A DNA stretch of 64,000 bases from Cloeon dipterum (lineage: Eukaryota; Arthropoda; Insecta; Ephemeroptera; Baetidae), in contig NC_088787.1 of NCBI RefSeq assembly GCF_949628265.1, positions 4,144,501 through 4,208,500 on the forward strand, read 5' to 3'. The notes beneath the pieces were generated by a model, which was not told the DNA's origin, did not search any database, and was given only the letters and a program-made list of their open reading frames with translations. Positions 49,260 to 61,600 of the stretch are shown here, one piece after another (position 1 is the first letter of the stretch; each line of letters opens with the position of its first letter). Made by a program: the position numbers and the translations under genes.

Positions 49260-49800
49260 GACGCGTTGGAAAAATCGCAAAAGTGGCTCTTTGACCGATC
49301 TCTGGGTGGGTTAACCTGAAAAAGGTCGTCAGGATAGGTCAGGTGGTAGCACTCGTCGAGACTTTTCATTTGAGACCTTTTGTTACTTTCAATCTATTAA
49401 CCCGAATAATTAGACGAATAATTCGTTAAGGTGCCGCCCCGGTGTGCAATTTGCAGCTCTGCGCGAGTGCAATATCCGAATGAGAAACTCGAAGGAGTCA
49501 ATAATAAGCGTCGACGCGTGCAAATCCGCGTAAAACATTCCTCAGGTGACACGACCTGAGGAAGGTGAGTGACAGGCGAAGGTGAAAAATCTTCAAATGT
49601 GCTCGAAACTACAGAAAAAGCATCAAAAACGCACCGCGGACAGAATATCAGGTCGTGGTTTCCTGAAAAAGGTCGCTTTGGTATTGCTATGCCAGGTAAG
49701 AGTCGAAAAAAGATCTATTTAATGGGGTGTCGTTGTGGACAATGTATTAACGGTCGAATTTTAACAAAACTCAAGCAAGAGTGACGTGCTTGCAAGCCTC
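49260..49800. repeat. Satellite-like units (CCTGAAAAAGGTC family)
   Basis: Two diverged units: GGGTTAACCTGAAAAAGGTC at 49308, then CTCAGGTGACACGACCTGAG at 49541 and ATCAGGTCGTGGTTTCCTGA at 49648, ending with CGGTCGAATTTTAACAAAA. Confidence 0.65.
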
Positions 49801-51059
49801 GGCCGCGTGCTCGCCGCACATCTCGGCGTGTGCAAAATTAAAAAACCGAATAAAATTAATTGTAGCAAAGTTCTAATGATATAACTCGAGATCAGAGATT
49901 CTGTCAACTCCCCCAGTGTGATTCAATCGCAAAAATGGACAGAAATTAGCCAAGAGGTTGGTGGCGCCCATGTGCCCATTGTCGCTGCTCGCTTGTGCCG
50001 AGAATGTAAAAACAAATTTTTGAAAAAAATCGCCCTAATTCGCTTATGGGCCGGATGAATCTCAAACTCGGTTTCCCATTATTGTTCGTCAATTAGAAGA
50101 GGATAGGGTTATAATCGTGGCCGAATTAAAATCAGAACTAAAAAAATACCATACTCATAATTTTCCATCTTATCTTATGTCAAAACTGTTAAATATACTT
50201 TGATTTGGATTTGAATAAACCCTGACACTATTTTCCAATTATTTCAACTGAAGCATAACGCCGACTTTTATACCGAAGACTCCATTTTGGCCTCAACGAC
50301 GTACATGGCCTGATTTAGTTTTTTGATCCAATTTTTTAGAGACGAGAGTGTGAGAAATCAATCGAATTCGAACTCGGCACAAAGGGAGATTTAAAATCGC
50401 GAGGCAACCACTGCTTAAATTAGCACAATTTTTCTCGTGCCTCTGGGTCGGCGAGTGCGGCAGCGAGAGAAGCGATAAGGAATACTGCGGAGAGCCGCCG
50501 CGTGGTGCGCGAGCTCATTTTTATCACGAAGAAGCGAACCAGAGGGAAAACCAGCTCGGCTTTTTCCGCGTCGATCGATTTATTTATCGATTTATTAAAA
50601 TTATATTTGTCGCATCTAGACGAGATATAGAGCTTTCAATAGGTTTGTAATGAATTAAGTTATTACAGCGCCAGTTATTTTTATTTGTCGAAGTTTTTTT
50701 ATTGTCTAGCACAGAAACAGCCTGGACGATAATAGGGATGCAAAGCTTACAGGATTGGGTTTAAAATTGAACTTTAAAAAATCTAAGTTTCAGGTTTTTT
50801 ATGCAATGTTTTGCCTCAAGTTAATAAGCTTTTAACATAATATGATTTAAAATTGTCTTGGTTGAAATTAAATTTAGCAGTATTGATCGGCTTCTCTCTA
50901 TGCAGAAAGTAACTGTTAACATTTTTGACACAATTCTTCTTTATTTTGAGATAACTGCATATAATTTGCTGCAGAAACAAAACCAATTAAATTTTTTTCA
51001 AACATTTCGTATTATATTTTATTGATATACTGGGAACAAAAAATCCTGAGATATCTTAA
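49801..51059. other. Intergenic spacer between the two caspase-NACHT units
   Basis: No gene, RNA or structured repeat recognised. Confidence 0.4.
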
Positions 51060-51350
51060 CGCATTATGCAGTCCTTCGAGCTCTGGTGGCAGGTCGTCGT
51101 TCCACGCTTTTACCACTCCAATAAGGATCCAAGGAAAAAGCACGCGGGCCGAAAACACTTCGCACTGGTGGCGGCTGCAGTCGCTGCGGTGCCGGTCGTT
51201 CGCGTCGCGTCACAGCTGCCGACTCACGGTTTGTTGAAGTCGATGTTGATGGCACCTCCCTCGCACCTTTTGAAGGAAATCAAGTCTGTGCGTAGGCTAA
51301 GTTCGCTTCAAGTTTACGGTTTTATGGCAGTCCTCAAAACCAGAGGTAGA
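51060..51350 (+). repeat. Duplicated segment, inverted counterpart of 34743-34985
   Basis: Shares GGCTAAGTTCGCTTCAAG and the GTTCGCGTCGC stretch with the minus strand at 34743-34985. A 119-codon frame crosses it, but it is not colinear with the frame of the other copy. Confidence 0.6.
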
Positions 51351-51357
51351 TTTTTAG

Positions 51358-51440
51358 AGACTCTAAAATCTCTTTTGTCGTTAAGAAAACGAATTTGTTT
51401 GATTCTGTGCTCTAGTAGTGTTTGATTAAATATCGCACCA
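51358..51440 (-). pseudogene. Relic of a caspase p20 exon beyond the 3' end of gene 2
   Basis: CTCTAAAATCTCTTTTGTCG, then GATTCTGTGCTCTAGTAGTG matches 42688-42765 and 57320-57385 in the p20 exon. Frame is lost. Paired with the relic at 35003-35090. Confidence 0.75.
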
Positions 51441-52378
51441 TCAAGATCGAATTAAACTAACTCTTTAAAGACGAAACTAGACGATCAAAATTCATTAGAC
51501 CAAAATTTAACAATAGGAGAGAAAGAGATCCTCGCAAACTGCAAAATTAAAAAATAATATAGAACAGATTACGCGGCCAGTTAAAAATTACTCACTGCGG
51601 ACGTGCTTCATGGTTTTATGCGGTCTGCCAGTCAACCAGCTGCAAATACCATATGTTCTCTCAAGACTTGAGGGCAAATACAAGTATCTTAAACTCGCCG
51701 CGTATATAATTTCAATCCTAAACATGCGTTTATTTCGAATTTAGTAGTATAGGCTCTTTCTAAAAATTAATAACCTCACCGATGACTGTAAAATAAAAGT
51801 TATCTTTAAAAATCGGTTAAAAATAAATCAAGTAACAACTTAAATATTAACACAAATCAATAACTTGTTTATTTTCACATCTATCGGAAAATTACATATA
51901 AAATGAAATTAAGATTATCTATCGCTTTAATCTTTACATCAACAATTTTACTAGACTCTAAATTATGATAATACACCATCGCTATCTATAAAAAGAATGC
52001 ATAACTCGATTTTTTTTGTGCGTGAACAAAACGAGTGTTTATTTTCATGTATCTATATGCATTAATAGTGGAACAGAAAAAATGTATTTACATTTCTACA
52101 ATTATTTATTGGTAAAACAATTTTTTATGTAACAAAATGTCAAAATTCAACTTTATGTACTCCTGAAGTAAAAACCATTTATACTTCATGAGCTAAAGGA
52201 TGCCGAAGGCAAGGTGATGACCACAGGACAGAGAAAAGCAATGATTTCGTTATGAATTGTTGCATATTGACGCTTCATTCGTGTAGTGAAATTAGAACCC
52301 TGAGTTGAGGGTTCTGGAAAATTGGTCATGAAGTGGGGTCGACAGTGTCAAACGCGAAACAGGGAACATAAAAAACAA

Positions 52379-55300
52379 TTACGAACCAAATGATGAGTAT
52401 AGTTTCTCAAACGCGTGCGATAGCCGAGCGCGCCACCGGGTGCGGGACGCTACAAGCTCTTTTAGTTTTTGGACCAAATCTAAATCAGGGGTTTCCTCCT
52501 TTTCAGCGTAGTCTAGCGCACATTTTCCTTCTTGGTCTTTTGCGTGGACATCAACGTGTTTACTCAGCAGGTGTTTAGAAAAGTCCCACCTTTTTAATTT
52601 GCAAGCGAGAAGCAACGCTGTTTCGCCCGAGTTGTTTTTTGCGTTTAAATCCACGACTCCTTGATCCACGAGCCAACAAAAATTCGTGTAAGAACCTTGA
52701 AATAATTGAGATCGTATCGCCAAATGGATAGACGTATCTCCGTTATGCAGACGCTGTTTCACTAAATCAATGTTTTTCCTAGCAATATGCTTCAACATGG
52801 AAAATTGGTATACCGCGTGGTGCGCAGCGTTTTTCCCTTCAAAATCTGTCAAAGTCAAATCCCCACCAAATTCTAGGAGTTTATCTACTGCATCTGTGTG
52901 TCCCCCTTGTGCGGCGAAATGCAAGGGGACTATCCCTTTAAAATCCGCTTTATTTGCGTCAGCTCCGTTTTTTAGCAAAAAATCTAGGGCTCTTTCAAAA
53001 TTATGCGAAGCTGCAACGTGAAGTGCGGTCCGTCCAAATTTATTTGACGAATTCACATCGACGCCCGAGACCAAAAGTTCATTCACGAAATCCAAATGAT
53101 CGTGCAAAACCGCAAAATGAAGAGCCGTCCAACCGTAACGGTGGTCTTGGTGGCTCAAATCTCCACCCAGGGTAATCCACGTTCGCAGTACTTCCAAATC
53201 CCCCCATTTCGCGGACACATGCAGACACGATTCTCCTAGTTTATTCCTAAAATCAAGTTCGACATCTTTCATCATTAGATAGTCAACACCATAATAGTTT
53301 TTTTCCGATGCCAAATCCAATGGTTTCCGGCCTGTGTTATCCTTGATTTTTAAACCGTCGATTCCGATTATATCGATAAGATAGTTTACGGATACGGACT
53401 CGTTTACATATCCGTCACAAGTGTCGAAACTTTCTATAAAAATATGCAGTCCAGTTTGCCCTTTTTCCGTAGTTTCCTTAGCCAACTGACAATCTTTGCT
53501 TTGCAACAATTGAATTATAGTTTTGTACTTTAATCTACAAGCGAAGTGAAAAGCGTTCCATCCGTTTATATCTTTTGCTCGAATATTGACACCAGACTCT
53601 ATCAATTTGTGAACTAATGTCACATAACCGTGTTCGACTGCGCACATCAGTACAGTTTTTCCTCTTTCATCGACCTTGTAAATGTTCCTTTGAAGCATTA
53701 AGAAATAGTCCATGAAAAGATTTTTATGATTTTCTGAACAATCCTTTGGATGTCCACTAGGAAGCAAAGCATTTAAATCAGCGCCCACTTTGTCTACAAG
53801 CCAAATGCACGTGTCCAAATTTTGTTGCAATACTGCTAAATGTAACGGACTTTCATCTTTAGCAGTGGCCTGGAATTTAATATTTGGGCTTTTTTCCAAC
53901 AAGTACTTCGCAATTTCTATGCGGCCATGAATTATTGAGCAGTGGAAAGCATTAAAAATCTCTTTAAACTCATCAATTTCAAAAGAAACCGCATCACGTT
54001 TCCAACCACTGATTTTTTCTTCCAAAAGAAATTTTACCAAGTTTAGGTGATCGAATTGTACAGCGACCATTAGTGGATCATGGCGGAATTCATTCATTGA
54101 GTTTGCTTTCGCTCCTTTAGCCCCCTGTTCTAATAACAAAATTAATTTTACGTTATTCACATTTCCAATACAGCAAGAAATTGAAAGAGCTTCTTTGAGA
54201 TCTGAAATCACAACTCCCATTTGCACAAGTAAATCAATAATTTTATCGTTCCCAATTTGAAACGCCCTTGATCCTGCACATATTTCAGATTCTTTAGACT
54301 TGATCAACTCTGGCAATGAACCAAACTTCTGTCCCAGCACCTTAAGAAAGGAAATCGCGTTGTAAATTTCAGCACGAGATAACAAACGAGGCAGATATTC
54401 TACCAACTGAGCCTCACTTTCAAGAAAATCCATTTCAACAAACTGAGCGGCAATTTCGTCGGCATTTTCAATCGATAAGGTCAAGAGCTTGATGTCATTT
54501 TCCAGGAAAATGTAGTCTTCTCCTCTTTCACGAAATGATATATAAGGTTTCACAATTCCGAATATGCATTTTAAGTAACACATAATAACTAATTTCATAA
54601 AGTTTGCTGGATTTGATTTCGCTGCTGCGAGAAGAGCTTCTCTGTGCATCTTCATCGATTTTTCATTATTGAGAACAGTGGAATAGAATTGATCCAGAAA
54701 CCTGAGGCACTGACCAAACTTCTCACAGTGATATCGAATTTCTATCGTTTCCATCCCCTTCAAGACAAACAACGGTACGTCGGATGAACCATTTTCCGTA
54801 ATGTCTCTAATAAATTTTTGGGCTGTGAGAAATTCGTTAATTGTCGTATGTAAGAATATGATTCCTCCAAGTGCAAAAGAGACAACCCCAAAGCCATTAA
54901 TTTGTTCAAAATCCGCGTCTCTCTCAACATGACCACCTTGATCGATGTTAAGTAATGCCATATTTTGAAGAAGAGAGAGTGATTCTTCAACTTTTTCTTC
55001 AAACTTTGGACTATTCTTCCCGAAACCTTCTCGATGTATTAAACACTCTTCAACTTTATGCCTAATAACTTTGTCATAAATTCTGTACAAGTTATCTTCA
55101 TCCCCGCACTGAGCAACTAACGAGAGCTGCAAAGGATTTTCAAAGATGTCCTTCAGAGGGAAATTTTCTATGAATGTTTTGCAATCATTTTCGCTCTTGC
55201 CAGTTTCCATCTGATATAATTCGACCTGATTTTTTTTGTTAAGATGCTCAATTTTTACTAAAACAGCATCTGAAACCACTGTCTTGATCGCTCCTACCGC

Positions 55301-57950
55301 ATGAGGTCTTGTTCCAATCCAAACTGAAATTTGTTCTTGTTTTAAAACCTCGATTAATTTCAGAATTTTTACTTGGAATGAGTGAGAGATTTCATCAAAT
55401 CCATCGAGGAAGACGATGCATTTTTTACTTTTGACAAATTCAGTGACCTCGTCAAGCGAATGATGTGTGACTTTTGCCAAGAACTCAAACTCCTTCAATG
55501 TGCGCGTTTTAGTGTTAAACGATATTTCCGAGAGGACAATACGGAATATTTTAAATCCTGGGTTTGTTTTCTTGAGTTGGTACGCCATTTCCCTAAGTAC
55601 TGTCGTTTTTCCTGCACCTGCGTCTGACAATGAGCTTAACAGCCAAATTTTGCTCACCTTTGATGGATTCGACTTTTTCAACAACTCATCATAGCATATT
55701 GTATCATAAAAAACATATTCGTCCTTCATAACACGGAAGTCAAGTTTTACAAACGATCTCGGAAAATCAGGAAATTCAAGTTTAAACTGAAGCGTTGTGT
55801 TGAGCAAATCTTGGTTTTCCTTCGAGACGAGAAGAGATGCGAGCAATTCTTGCAGACATCTTCCTCGTTTCAGCTCCTGGCCCTTCAAGATGTTAATCAG
55901 CTTTTGTTGTTTCTCTGGCAATAAAAGTAAAAGTTCAAGTAAATAAGCAAGAAAACAGGGTCGTTAGATGTTACCTTTATCGTGCAAAACTAGGACAAGC
56001 CATCCACTGTGGTTCGTAGCTGATATGCTGTAACTTGGTGTTTTTAATATCTAAAATAAATAAATATAATACAACCTATAACTGTTCAAAATGAGCTAAC
56101 TTACGCATTCACTGTGCATGGCTGTTGCTGTCTGATTTAGAATGAAAAATATTTTAGGCTTTCCTATCCACTTGTCGTTTTTTGGGCCAATGAATCCGTG
56201 GAGAAATTCGGAAATTTTCTTTTCCTCGCTATCCACAAGAACACAGACTTCATTTGTATCGCTTGTTTCACTCACTTGTGCAAACAAACACGTGATAATG
56301 CAGCCGACGTTTGGTGGAAGAATAGAAGCTATGCAAAAGTAAAAATACCCTTTATAAATAATAAAACAAAACATTAAAAGATTTTCTGCACCTTCTTCGA
56401 CAAAGAGCTCCAAGTTATTTGCATTGAGAGTTCTTTCGCTGACCTCGAAATCTAGGTTCATAAGTCCTTCTCTCATTGCATCCACCATGTGATCAGGTTC
56501 AGTGAATAAAATAAATGCTCGGCGATGTCGCATGTTTTCTCCTGAGGGTGACGCCCAAGGGAAAAATTCTCCTATTGAATCCACAGTAGGCTTTTCCGGT
56601 CTAACTCCCTTGCCGTCAGAGGTTGAGCCGGAAGAGAACGGTGTATTGAAACTCCTGGAATAAACATTTAATTTCATTCTTACATAGCCTAACACTCTCA
56701 TTATTGAAAAAACGAATGACACCTACCTCCTTGGCCCTGCGGGCACGGGTCCATCGAGAATATATAAAATAGACTATAAAACTTACTTGCACACTATAAA
56801 ATTTCTGCTGTGAGTGAAAAGTTTGACTTCTGGGGTCTGACCAAGGTATTTGTTCTCTTTAAAGTCGTAATCGCTCTTTAAATTGCGGTGGACTCTAAAC
56901 TGTACAGACGTCAGGACATTGATGACAGGTTCGTCCTTCTCCAACGAGTCAAGCACTTGGCACGACAGGTAAGCAAACGTCGATCCATATGCATTTCGTC
57001 TTGCTCGAGTGGCTGCGCAATTTAATATTATAAACAAAGAACTTTTAAGATTACTCCGGATCTTACTCTCGACTGTCGAGTAAAAGACCACCAAGTTTCG
57101 CATTCGAGGGCTGAATGTAATTTGAGTCGAGTTTTCGTTGTTCATCGAAGTAGGTTTTTGGTTCGCGTTAAAAACCACATCATCGATTTCCCCTCGACAG
57201 GGCTGTAAATTTTGTAACACATAAAATTAAATACGCTGCTAGAAAAATTTTCGAAACTTACACCAAAGTTCACGATTTTAAAGCATTCCTCAAAGCCTGA
57301 TAGCTGTTTGAGAGATTCAAAAATCTCTTTAGTCGTAAAGGAAACGAAATCATTTGGTTCTGTGCTCTGGTAGTGGTCGGTGTATATCACACCTTCTCTG
57401 TCTCCGTGTGACAAAATGTAAAGCACGAAAACCGAAGGGATGACATCTAGAAATAAACTTCAATGCATACTTTACAGGTTTTAAATAAAATTAAGGACCT
57501 TTGGAGCCGAAAAAACGCAAGAGGCTGTCTTGGTCTCTGAGCAGTTGCATGAGGACCTCCTTTTTCGGCGACAAAAGACTGCGGAAGTTGCACTTCCGGT
57601 TCTGTTTGAAGGTTCTCTCAAGATTTATTACGTCTTCCTTGTCTCCATGTCGAACTATCTTTGGGTCTCTGGCATCTTTAAAGTCGTAATGGACAACCAG
57701 GACGCAGACACTTGCGAGACAGTAAATTAATCGGAGATAAATTAAAGTTATACAAAAGAAATACTTGTCTGCGTTTTTTTTTACTCTTTCTCCATTAACT
57801 TCTCTCTCAAAATACCCAAGGTTTGCTGGAGCGTCAGGTCGACCCTTTCTCTCCCCTGAGATATGATAACAATTAATTTCACGAAATTACCCACGATGTA
57901 AAAAGATCGGTCTTACCCTCTAATACAATTTTTACAATGTCTGCCTCCAT
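52379..57950 (-). CDS. Caspase / pseudocaspase / NACHT / ankyrin protein, gene 2
   Basis: Ten exons: 57917-57950, 57765-57855, 57499-57710, 57262-57446, 57067-57202, 56787-57012, 56392-56654, 56105-56328, 55975-56050, 52379-55914 (4983 nt, 1660 aa). All nine 5' exons have exactly the lengths of gene 1. Catalytic LYILSHG and PCRGE are conserved; the second caspase-like domain again lacks both residues (GKPKIFFILNQT). NACHT has DAGAGKTTVLREM and CIVFLDGFDE. The ankyrin region keeps about 16 repeats. Its C-terminus runs about 23 residues past the end of gene 1 (VASRTRWRARLSHAFEKLYS). No stop or frameshift in 5 kb of coding sequence shows selection. The 5' flank is broken by a retrotransposon fragment at 58035. 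Likely role as for gene 1. Confidence 0.88.
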
Positions 57951-58034
57951 TGCATCCAAATCATTAATCTGAAAGGAGCATTCAGCAGTGATTCGTAAAT
58001 TAAATTTTAAAAATTGTAATTTTAAACGTGTGTT

Positions 58035-58636
58035 CTCGCAATCGCGCCTATCGCGAGCTATGGTGTGCAGGTGATCTGGCCGCACCTGACACTGAGTGAT
58101 TTTGCCAAGCTAGAATCAGTAAAGTCGAGATTTCTAAAGAGAGCACTTGGCTTATCAAAGTATATGAAATCGAGATTGTCTTACAAGCTGGCTGACACTA
58201 GTTTCTTTGTAGATGACTTAGCTGATAGATTTGCTCTTCCTCACACCACAAATTATAATAAATTTATTCAAAACCAGTGGTTTAAGATTTTCCGGATTGA
58301 GCCGGGGTTTTTCGACACGCCCGCGATGGTTGACCAGAGTTGGAAGGCCGTGTGCTACACAAGCAGGCACACGCTAACACGGCATGCTTGTCACGGCTTT
58401 CACTATCTGCTGTGTAAAATTAAAGAATTTCATAGTGAAGCTCTTCCAGGCTGTGTTTGTAAACTTTGTGATAAGAGCATGGATTTCTATCACTTTTTAA
58501 GCTGTGACAAGAACCAGATGAGTCTGACCCAGGCAGCAAAATTACCTGCCAAATGACTGACCTGACAATTATCTGTTATATAATATAATCTGTTGTACAC
58601 AAATAGGTGTTTAATAAAACGAAATTAAAACGAAAT
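58035..58636 (+). mobile_element. 5'-truncated non-LTR retrotransposon fragment
   Basis: A frame of about 170 codons (PIASYGVQVIWPHL, SRFLKRALGLSKYMKSR) with a terminal zinc knuckle CKLCDKSMDFYHFLSC is the end of a non-LTR ORF2, downstream of the reverse transcriptase core. It stops at 58554-58556, is followed by AATAAAACGAAATTAAAACG and is flanked by a perfect 12-bp target duplication TAAACGTGTGTT (58023-58034 and 58637-58648). Gene 1 keeps the corresponding unoccupied site near 43390-43410. It is dead on arrival: promoter, endonuclease and catalytic core are missing. Confidence 0.9.
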
Positions 58637-59232
58637 TAAACGTGTGTTGAAAATTTTACATCATAACATAGGATGAGCGAAAGTCATAGCATCGATCAGC
58701 AGTCTAAAATCCCAAGCCTCTTCAGCAAACATGACACCATAAATAGTTGCCTGGTACATGTTCACACAGACTGACCGCGAGAATATTATTTCTAATTGTA
58801 AAGGGGCGCGAACGTGGCTGCCGTGGCTCATACACCCCGCCTCCGATTGACTTGGTTTTTGCGTATCCCTTGAAGTAGTTTATAATAATTATGTTTTCAA
58901 TAGTTAAAGTTGGCATACGCTCATCGCCTCAAAGAACATATCCTGTGAATTTTTCCAATTTAAAATGAACGTAGCACAAGCTTAAAAATGTGTCACATTG
59001 AACGTGAAGCCGGTACACCACTGGGATGATAAGATAATAGTTCAGCTCTTTGGACCGAATGCCAAACCAGTGTCAATCACAGATAAAAATTACTGATTGA
59101 CAACAGCACAGAGCTGCGCAATTAAAGATAATACTTTCTCCTTGGACTTTTTTGAGAGGCACAAAAATTACAAGTTATTAAATATAGCATTGTACAGTGT
59201 TACAAGGTCAAGCTGCCGCGATCAGCTTCCAT

Positions 59233-59535
59233 GGGGCGGGTTACGGAACTGTTTTTTAGCTTGACCTTGAAACACTGTTCAATGCTCTCCTTATGCCCAG
59301 CGATGCCATTTTCTTTCAAGATTAAGTTAAAAAACAGTGCCGTAATCGAGATTTTGAAAATTGTCGGTCGATATTGGCGATATATCGATATTGTGCCATG
59401 TTTAAGGATAGGAGGCGGATTACGGCACCGTTTTTTAGCTCGACTTTGAAAGAAAATGGCAACGCTGGGTATACGGATAGCATTGTACAGTATTTCAAGG
59501 TCAAGCTAAAAAAAACAGTGTCGTAATCCGCCCCT
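59233..59535. repeat. Two foldback elements (GGCGGATTACGGC family)
   Basis: 59233-59347 runs GGGGCGGGTTACGGAACTGT to AACAGTGCCGTAATC; 59413-59535 runs AGGCGGATTACGGCACCGTT to AACAGTGTCGTAATCCGCC. Both share the ATGGCAACGCTGGG core of the element at 29607. Confidence 0.75.
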
Positions 59536-59760
59536 TAACATATGTATCCATTCTCCCCATTGAACGATGACGCTAACATAAGATTTTTTACTGCTCAAGC
59601 AACGGGAAAAGAATTGCAGCCATATTTTACTAAATTAATCGCATTTCACAGTAACAAATAACAAAAAAAGAGAAAATTTTGAGCTGCTACTTAATGTATA
59701 ATTTAACTGTATTTTCTGAAAATTTGATTTACCTACGAGTATAAAACTGCTCTTGCCTAC

Positions 59761-59788
59761 CTGGGTCTGCAAACGGCCCTGAAGACAT
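59761..59788 (-). CDS. Putative first coding exon (MSSGPFADP), unit 2
   Basis: ATGTCTTCAGGGCCGTTTGC..CCAG with donor GTAGGC, same 28-nt length and phase as 48392-48419. The conserved TATA-like CATAAAAGTGATAGCG lies just upstream on the minus strand. No matching downstream exon identified. Confidence 0.35.
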
Positions 59789-61109
59789 CACCAGAAGCAA
59801 AAACGTCCCACTCACAACTCCAACACAACGATTAATGTTTAAGATGATGCTCACCTAAATCGCTATCACTTTTATGACGCGCTCTTGCAAATTGATAATC
59901 TTATCAGACGAGAATTCGTCCCAAATGACATTGACAAAAGCACCGTTTTGCCAACCTTAAAAAACGATTTTTATCTTTATATATTTTTACGTGACATACA
60001 TTATATACCTGTCAATATTTAATCACGAAAAGATGCTTACGCAAGCGGTTAATCCTTTTATTTCATACACAGTACATATATGCACACCCTTGATGGCGCG
60101 CCCCTTAAATATGTGGAATCGCAGCGGCCGCTAAGCGTGCACCTCCGTTGGCGTGTGCACACGGACATTTAGCGGGCGAAAACTGCGCAGCGGCTCAGTT
60201 TTGCGGCGCGTAATTTTCGAGGGTGCACGCCACACGTGAAAATAATCGTGCATATCTGACCATTGCTAAACCTTTGGCCTTCCCGCGAGGCACTCGACGA
60301 CGCTGGGAAACATCAACAAATTAAGCAGGGTGTAAAACAGAGCCATACATTTTGTTTATGGGAAAATCCTCCGGAGCCGAGGTTGCAAAATCTTCCAAAG
60401 CAGCCAAAGCGACCAGACAGACTTCGAGGCAAGAGCAAGAATCGATAATCAATCAGGGGCGACAGGGGCGTGGCCTGCGAGGTGCGAGTGGAAAATCCCC
60501 GTCTCCAGCGCCCCCCCCCCCCCCCCCCCGCGAAAACTGCTTTCGACCGAATCGCCTTTTCATACAGGGTCTGCAAACCCTGGAACGACCTGCCACCGAT
60601 TTTGAAGGGCAGCGACGCATAAAAACTCCCCTTCTTTGTGCGAGCAGTTTTTGTGGTACAATTTTTAAAGTGCTGTGAGCGTTTAATTTATTAATGAACT
60701 GCGTGAAGACGACGAATCAATTTTAATTTTTGGAATTTGTGCTGGTACTGCTTGTCATTTTTTGCTATTTTTCATAAATTTCAAATAAAATACGCAAATA
60801 GTTAACACGAGTAATAAACAGGAATATCGCGAGTTTTATTAAAATGATAAGATATATATCCTGCTGCAAGAAACTAACAAATAGAAAAGTTAGGCAACCT
60901 GCTCTGCTTTTGCGCAAAGCCGGTTGCATAACTTCAAACAAAGCCGCACGCATGGAATACGACCTAGAGGTCTCACAGCCGCGAGAATTAAGGCGGCTTG
61001 CGGGACCGGCATTTAGCCGAATTTTTTCCCGACGGCAGCTGATAATATTTTAAATACGAAGTCGGATAGTGCTAATCGGAATAGGACATTTTTTCTCCTC
61101 CACTAGCGC

Positions 61110-61418
61110 AGCTCAGCCAGATTCACTGCGGCTGGCGGCTGCCCACGTGACCCAAAATTTTCGCGGCTATGCCTGACAATGAGACCTCTAGATTCAAATT
61201 GTTTGGACTTACTTTACGCACGTGACGCTGATTTTCCGATCGGAAAAGTCGGCCACCCAACCTAATTGAAACTTAGGAATCGATTAGTGTACACGACTAT
61301 TTTGTCAAATACAGATTTCAACAAAAAGTCAAAAAACTGCTCGATCAGAATTCAGCCAGAAACCTTAAAATAAAGAGTCGTCAATAAAATAGAAAACAAA
61401 AAAACCGCAGCAGCTCAC
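61110..61418. other. Spacer with a repeat fragment
   Basis: 61120-61170 (GGCTGGCGGCTGCCCACGTG, ACCCAAAATTT) repeats part of 20925-20985. No gene seen. Confidence 0.45.
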
Positions 61419-61600
61419 TCAGCGTGCCAGATGCAGAAATAGCAAATCAGATCCTCATCCTCGATTTCCTCTGCAAATTCGCAGCCACAGACGTTCAAAA
61501 ACCAAGACTGCAGCTTCTCCTTTTCCAATTGGACAGCCTGGACAGCGCCGTCCGCCGTCGGACGCTCGCAAACGCGGCAGAGCGGCTTCACCAGCGGCAT
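61419..61600 (-). CDS. ZAD-like zinc-binding exon (orphan)
   Basis: ATG at 61600 opens MPLVKPLCRVCERPTADG, and the frame continues with WFLNVCGC and EEIEDEDLICYFCIWHA: CxxC near the start, an acidic IxxxDxxxxxxC segment and CxxC at the end, as in the ZAD dimerisation domain of insect zinc-finger proteins. A good donor GTGAGC follows at 61418-61413 (182 nt, phase 2). I found no C2H2 exons downstream on the minus strand, so this is either the first exon of a gene with a distant 3' part, a ZAD-only gene that reads into TGA, or a fragment. Confidence 0.5.

Larger units (their letters stand above)
58660..61080. repeat. Duplicated 5' block of unit 2
   Basis: Matches 47510-48900 with a larger interior (foldback elements at 59233-59535 and the 60040-60950 stretch). 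A run of about 20 C is at 60510-60529, within sequence I cannot assign. Confidence 0.65.

Noticed and set aside
51066-51425. 119-codon frame
   Set aside because: It crosses a duplicated repeat and a fossil caspase exon; the other copy has no colinear frame.
60095-60131. GGCGCGCC and GCGGCCGC close together, suggesting cloning vector
   Set aside because: Flanks are ordinary AT-rich genomic DNA with local repeats and no vector sequence is visible.
44376-60529. Poly-C runs at 44376 and 60510 as functional quadruplex sites
   Set aside because: Single homopolymer runs without conserved context; they may even be sequencing length artefacts.
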